NCBI RefSeq assembly: GCF_001636295.1 | Contig: NZ_CP014209.1 | Location: 1,364,001-1,428,000, forward strand | Reading direction: 5' to 3' | DNA: 64,000 nucleotides | DNA from: Isoptericola dokdonensis DS-3 | Lineage (GTDB): Bacteria; Actinomycetota; Actinomycetes; Actinomycetales; Cellulomonadaceae | Shown: positions 60,697-64,000 of the stretch, piece after piece | How the letters are laid out: each line of letters begins with the position of its first letter | Numbering within the stretch: the stretch's first letter is position 1 | Made by a program: the position numbers and the translations under genes | The notes under the pieces: model-generated | Databases searched by the model: none | What the model saw: the letters and a program-made list of their open reading frames with translations, nothing else | Told to the model about the DNA's origin: nothing

Positions 60697-62430
60697 CTAC
60701 CCGGAGGTGCCCGCCGGCGGTTCGTCAGATCCCTCACGTCGGCGTCGGGGCGGACCGTTGCGGCGCCGTCGGGCGTCCCGATCGCCGTCGCTCTCGTGCG
60801 GCTTGGTGAAGACCGGGACCTGACCGGTGAGCGTCTCGAGGTGCTCGGTCACGTGCTCGGTGACGTGCTCGGTGACGTGCTCGGTGAGCTCGCGGCGGCG
60901 CAGCCGGCGTTCGGCGCGGGTGATGTCCTTGTACTCGGCGTCGAGCGCCTTCCACACGGCGACCGCCATGCCGATCATGACGAGCGTGAAGGGCAGGGCG
61001 GTGAGGATCGCCGCCGTCTGCAGCGACTGGAGCCCGCCGGCGTAGAGGAGCGCCATGGCGACACCGCCCTCGAGGACCGCCCAGAACAGTCTCGACCACA
61101 GGGGCGGGTTCTGGTCGCCGCCGTTGGCGAGCATGTCGACGACGAACGACCCGGAGTCCGACGAGGTCACGAAGAACACGACGACGAGCACGAGGGCCGC
61201 CACGGCCAGCAGGGTCCCGCCGACGGGCAGCGTGTCGAAGAGCTGGAACATGGCGGTGTCGGTGTCGACGGTGCCGTCGGCACCGAGCAGGGAGCCGGGG
61301 GCGTTGCGCTCCTGGTGGATGGCGGACCCGCCGAACACGCTGAACCAGACGGTGGTGACGATCATGGGGACCAGCAGGGTGCCCATGACGAACTCCCGGA
61401 CGGTGCGACCGCGGGAGATACGGGCGATGAACAGCCCTACGAAGGGCGCCCAGGAGATCCACCAGCCCCAGTAGAAGATCGTCCAGGCGGACTCCCACTC
61501 GAGCCCGGCGTCGCCCTGGAACGCCAGGGTGTCGAACGTCAGGAACATGACGTTCTGGAAGTAGTAGCCGATGGACTGCACCCACTCGCGCAGGATGAAC
61601 AGCGACGACCCGGCGAGCAGCACGACGAGGAGCACCGCCCCGGCAAGGATCATGTTGGCGTTCGACAGCCACTTGATCCCCTTCTCCAGGCCGGACGCGA
61701 CCGAGATGGCCGCGATGGCGGTGATGGCGGCGATGAGCCCCATCTCCAGGGCGAGGGACGGTTCGGCGACGTCGAGGTAGTCGAGGCCGGCGGCGACCTG
61801 CAGCACGCCCAGGCCGAGCGACGTCGCGACGCCGAACACCGTGCCGAAGATGGCGAGCACGTCGATGACGTCGCCGAGCCGGCCCTTCACGCGGTCACCG
61901 AGGATCGGTTCGAGCGCCCAGCGGATGGAGACGGGCCGCCCCTTGCGGTGGATGGCGTAGGCCAGCGCGAGGCCCACGACGACGTAGATGCCCCAGGCGT
62001 GGAACCCCCAGTGGAGGTAGGTCTGGCCCATGGCGGCCTGGGCGAGCTGCGGCTCGTCGCCCGAGACCCCGGGCTTCGGCGAGGTGAAGTGCGACAGCGG
62101 CTCGGCGACGCCGTAGTAGACGAGGCCGATCCCCATGCCGGTGGCGAACAGCATCGCGAACCACACGGGCAGCTTGAAGTCGGGGACGCCGTCGTCCGGT
62201 CCCAGGGTGATCTCGCCGAACCGGCTCACCCCGACCCAGATCGCGAAGATGAGGAACGCCGCGACGATGACGATGTAGTACCAGCCGAACCCGCTGATCA
62301 CCCAGCCCTGCAGGGTGCTCATGACGTCGGCCACCCCGTCGGAGAAGACCACCGTCACCAGGACGAAGAGGAGGATCAGTCCGGCGGCCGGGTAGAAGAC
62401 CGCGGGGGCGAGTGTCGATCGTCGGGCCAT
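60697..62430 (-). CDS. BCCT family betaine/choline/carnitine transporter
   Basis: A 577-residue secondary transporter with twelve hydrophobic segments. The BCCT signature is visible in FATGMGIGLVYYGVAEPLSHF (Gly-rich TM3) and in the aromatic box FYWGWWISWAPFVGLFIARISRGRT (TM8). It takes up compatible solutes such as glycine betaine. The long charged C-terminal tail (about 495-577) contains four TEHV/TEHL repeats at about 515-530; in BetP the tail senses osmotic stress. It begins 40 bases after the terminator of the dipeptide ABC operon. Confidence 0.95.
   Translation of the reverse strand: MARRSTLAPAVFYPAAGLILLFVLVTVVFSDGVADVMSTLQGWVISGFGWYYIVIVAAFLIFAIWVGVSRFGEITLGPDDGVPDFKLPVWFAMLFATGMGIGLVYYGVAEPLSHFTSPKPGVSGDEPQLAQAAMGQTYLHWGFHAWGIYVVVGLALAYAIHRKGRPVSIRWALEPILGDRVKGRLGDVIDVLAIFGTVFGVATSLGLGVLQVAAGLDYLDVAEPSLALEMGLIAAITAIAAISVASGLEKGIKWLSNANMILAGAVLLVVLLAGSSLFILREWVQSIGYYFQNVMFLTFDTLAFQGDAGLEWESAWTIFYWGWWISWAPFVGLFIARISRGRTVREFVMGTLLVPMIVTTVWFSVFGGSAIHQERNAPGSLLGADGTVDTDTAMFQLFDTLPVGGTLLAVAALVLVVVFFVTSSDSGSFVVDMLANGGDQNPPLWSRLFWAVLEGGVAMALLYAGGLQSLQTAAILTALPFTLVMIGMAVAVWKALDAEYKDITRAERRLRRRELTEHVTEHVTEHVTEHLETLTGQVPVFTKPHESDGDRDARRRRNGPPRRRREGSDEPPAGTSG
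60841..60888 (-). repeat. Four 12-bp tandem repeats in the BCCT tail
   Basis: GTGCTCGGTSAS units start at 60841, 60853, 60865 and 60877 and encode TEHV, TEHV, TEHV and TEHL on the minus strand. The unit is a multiple of three, so copy-number change would keep the frame. Confidence 0.85.
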
Positions 62431-62470
62431 GGCGTCACCCTCACCCGGTTCGTGGTGCCCGGCAAGCGCA

Positions 62471-62506
62471 AGGACGCCGGCAGGCCCGGGGGCCTGCCGG
62501 CGTCCT
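62471..62506 (-). terminator. Terminator of the dipeptide ABC gene
   Basis: A perfect 16-bp stem AGGACGCCGGCAGGCC with GGCCTGCCGGCGTCCT and a 4-base loop, 17 bases after the stop at 62523. Confidence 0.85.
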
Positions 62507-62522
62507 CGGCCGTGCGGTGGGC

Positions 62523-64000
62523 TCAGCCGGCGATCTGGTCGCCGACCAGGCCCGCGCCCGGGATGGCCGCGAGGAGGTCGCGCGTGTACTGCTCGCGCGG
62601 GCGGTCGAACACCTCGTCGGTGCTCGCCTGCTCCACGACCCTGCCCGACTGCATGACCACCACGTCGTCCGCGATCTGGCGGACGACCGCCAGGTCGTGG
62701 GTGATGAACAGGTAGCTCAGGCCCAGGTTCTTCTGCAGGTTGTCCAGCAGCTCGAGGATCTGCGCCTGGACGAGCACGTCGAGCGCGGACACCGCCTCGT
62801 CGAGCACGACGACCTCGGGGTTGAGGGCGAGGGCTCGGGCGATGGCGATGCGCTGGCGCTGGCCTCCGGAGAGCTCGTTGGGGAACCGGCGCATGGCGGA
62901 CTGCGGCAGGGACACCAGGTCGAGCAGCTCACGGACCCGCTGCTCGCGCTCCTTCGCCGACCCGACGCGGTGCAGCTTCAGCGGCTCCTCGATCGAGCGG
63001 TAGATGGAGAACATGGGGTCGAGCGACCCGTAGGGGTTCTGGAACACCGGCTGGATGCGACGCCGGAACGCGAACGCCTCCTTGGTGTTCAGGGAGGCGA
63101 CGTCGACCCCGTCGAACTCGACGGTGCCGGACGTGGGCTCGAGCAGGCCGAGCACCATGTTCGCGGCGGTCGACTTGCCGGAGCCCGACTCGCCCACCAG
63201 GGCGAGGGTGCGCCCACGGCCGAGGGTGAACGAGACGTCGTCCACGGCCTTGAAGTCGGTCGTCGAGCCCGGGCGGGAGCCGCGGATCTGGAAGACCTTG
63301 GTGAGGTTCTTCGCGACGACGACGTCCTTCGGGCCGGCCGGAGCCTGCTCCACGTCGCCGTGGTGCGCCTTGAGCTCCTCGGACTCCTCGCCGTGCTCGT
63401 GCGCGACCTGGATGCGGCGCGACGCGAGCGACGGGGCCGAGGCCACGAGCCGCTGGGTGTACGGGTGCTGCGGGTCGGCGAGGATCTCCCGGGCGGGCCC
63501 GGACTCGACGATGCGGCCCTTGAACATCACGACGAGGTGCTCGGCGCGCTCGGCGGCCAGGCCCAGGTCGTGGGTGATGAACAGCACGGCGGTGCCGAGG
63601 TCGCGCGTCATGTCCCCGAGGTGGTCGAGGATCTGCCGCTGCACGGTGACGTCGAGCGCCGAGGTGGGCTCGTCGGCGATGAGCAGCCGGGGGCGCGAGG
63701 CCAGGCCGATGCCGATGAGGGCACGCTGGCGCATGCCGCCGGAGAACTCGTGCGGGTACTGCCGGGCGCGGCGCTCGGCGTCGGGCAGGCCGGCCTCGGC
63801 CAGCACCTCCGCCACGCGGGCCCGCAGGTCGGCCTTGGACCCTTGGAAGCCGTTGGCCTTGAGGGCCTCGGTCACCTGGGTGCCGATGCGCCACACCGGG
63901 TTGAGGTTCGACATCGGGTCCTGCGGGACCATGCCGATCTCCCGGCCGCGCAGGGCCTCCTTGGCCTTGCGGGTCGCGCCGACGAGCTCGCGCCCGCCGA
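62523..64000 (-). CDS. Dipeptide/oligopeptide ABC transporter ATPase, fused DppD-DppF type (5' end missing)
   Basis: At least 492 codons; the start lies beyond the right edge. The partial first ABC domain has MVPQDPMSNLNPV (Q-loop), EFSGGMRQRALIGIGLA and LIADEPTSALD; its Walker A is outside the window. After the oligopeptide-type C-terminal segment (HPYTQRL) comes a complete second domain with GESGSGKST, QNPYGSLDPM, ELSGGQRQRIAIARAL and VVLDEAVSALD. Both halves energise peptide uptake with permeases and a binding protein that should lie to the right. The final helix YTRDLLAAIPG is typical. Confidence 0.95.
   Translation of the reverse strand, partial: GGRELVGATRKAKEALRGREIGMVPQDPMSNLNPVWRIGTQVTEALKANGFQGSKADLRARVAEVLAEAGLPDAERRARQYPHEFSGGMRQRALIGIGLASRPRLLIADEPTSALDVTVQRQILDHLGDMTRDLGTAVLFITHDLGLAAERAEHLVVMFKGRIVESGPAREILADPQHPYTQRLVASAPSLASRRIQVAHEHGEESEELKAHHGDVEQAPAGPKDVVVAKNLTKVFQIRGSRPGSTTDFKAVDDVSFTLGRGRTLALVGESGSGKSTAANMVLGLLEPTSGTVEFDGVDVASLNTKEAFAFRRRIQPVFQNPYGSLDPMFSIYRSIEEPLKLHRVGSAKEREQRVRELLDLVSLPQSAMRRFPNELSGGQRQRIAIARALALNPEVVVLDEAVSALDVLVQAQILELLDNLQKNLGLSYLFITHDLAVVRQIADDVVVMQSGRVVEQASTDEVFDRPREQYTRDLLAAIPGAGLVGDQIAG

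Overview
The window is chromosomal DNA of a very high-GC actinobacterium, most likely a Micrococcales member close to Cellulomonadaceae or Promicromonosporaceae. That placement rests on codon and GC style, mycothiol and Tat genes, an AccA/AccD/AccE carboxylase, leaderless genes with TANNNT -10 boxes, and recalled gene order. I see no rRNA, tRNA, CRISPR array, prophage or insertion sequence. Almost every base is explained by about 54 genes, many translationally coupled through ATGA or GTGA overlaps.

Left part, 1-38.5 kb: class III adenylate cyclase fragment, birA, acyl-CoA carboxylase beta (accD) and epsilon (accE), DUF885 protein, AEC transporter, maf, biotin carboxylase (accA), MFS transporter, NUDIX, lpdA, deoD, phospho-sugar mutase, an iron-regulated siderophore-interacting protein, an orphan ABC pair, then a nucleoside block. 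That block holds deoC and add, a C39-like protein, deoA and cdd, and a BMP-type nucleoside ABC importer. It is followed by an M20 amidohydrolase, manC, sdhCDAB, a YihY-type membrane protein, a 2H phosphoesterase and trpS. From memory this follows M. tuberculosis Rv3279c to Rv3336c.

Right part, 38.5-64 kb: tatB, htrA, an anti-sigma factor and sigE in one operon, a divergent O-methyltransferase, DUF3117, folP2-like, LOG, dapE, dapD, a lytic-transglycosylase-like protein, gltA, dapC, fdxA, tyrA, pheA, an ACT-domain protein, a VanW protein, DUF6113, mshB, typA, a BCCT transporter and a truncated dipeptide ABC ATPase. From memory this is Rv1224 back to Rv1165, so two blocks that are distant in Mycobacterium are adjacent here.

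Regulation readable from the sequence includes an iron box over the -10 of the siderophore gene, CRP/GlxR-like sites before sdhC and gltA, an ECF promoter before sigE, and a bipartite motif shared by accD and accA. About sixteen genes have a TANNNT-like -10 box 5-8 nt before the start codon. The most unusual feature is the 640-bp gap between the dapD-linked gene and gltA. It carries about 18 copies of a short motif at an exact 20-bp period in two orientations, plus a perfect 29-bp inverted repeat. Related copies lie downstream of sdhB.
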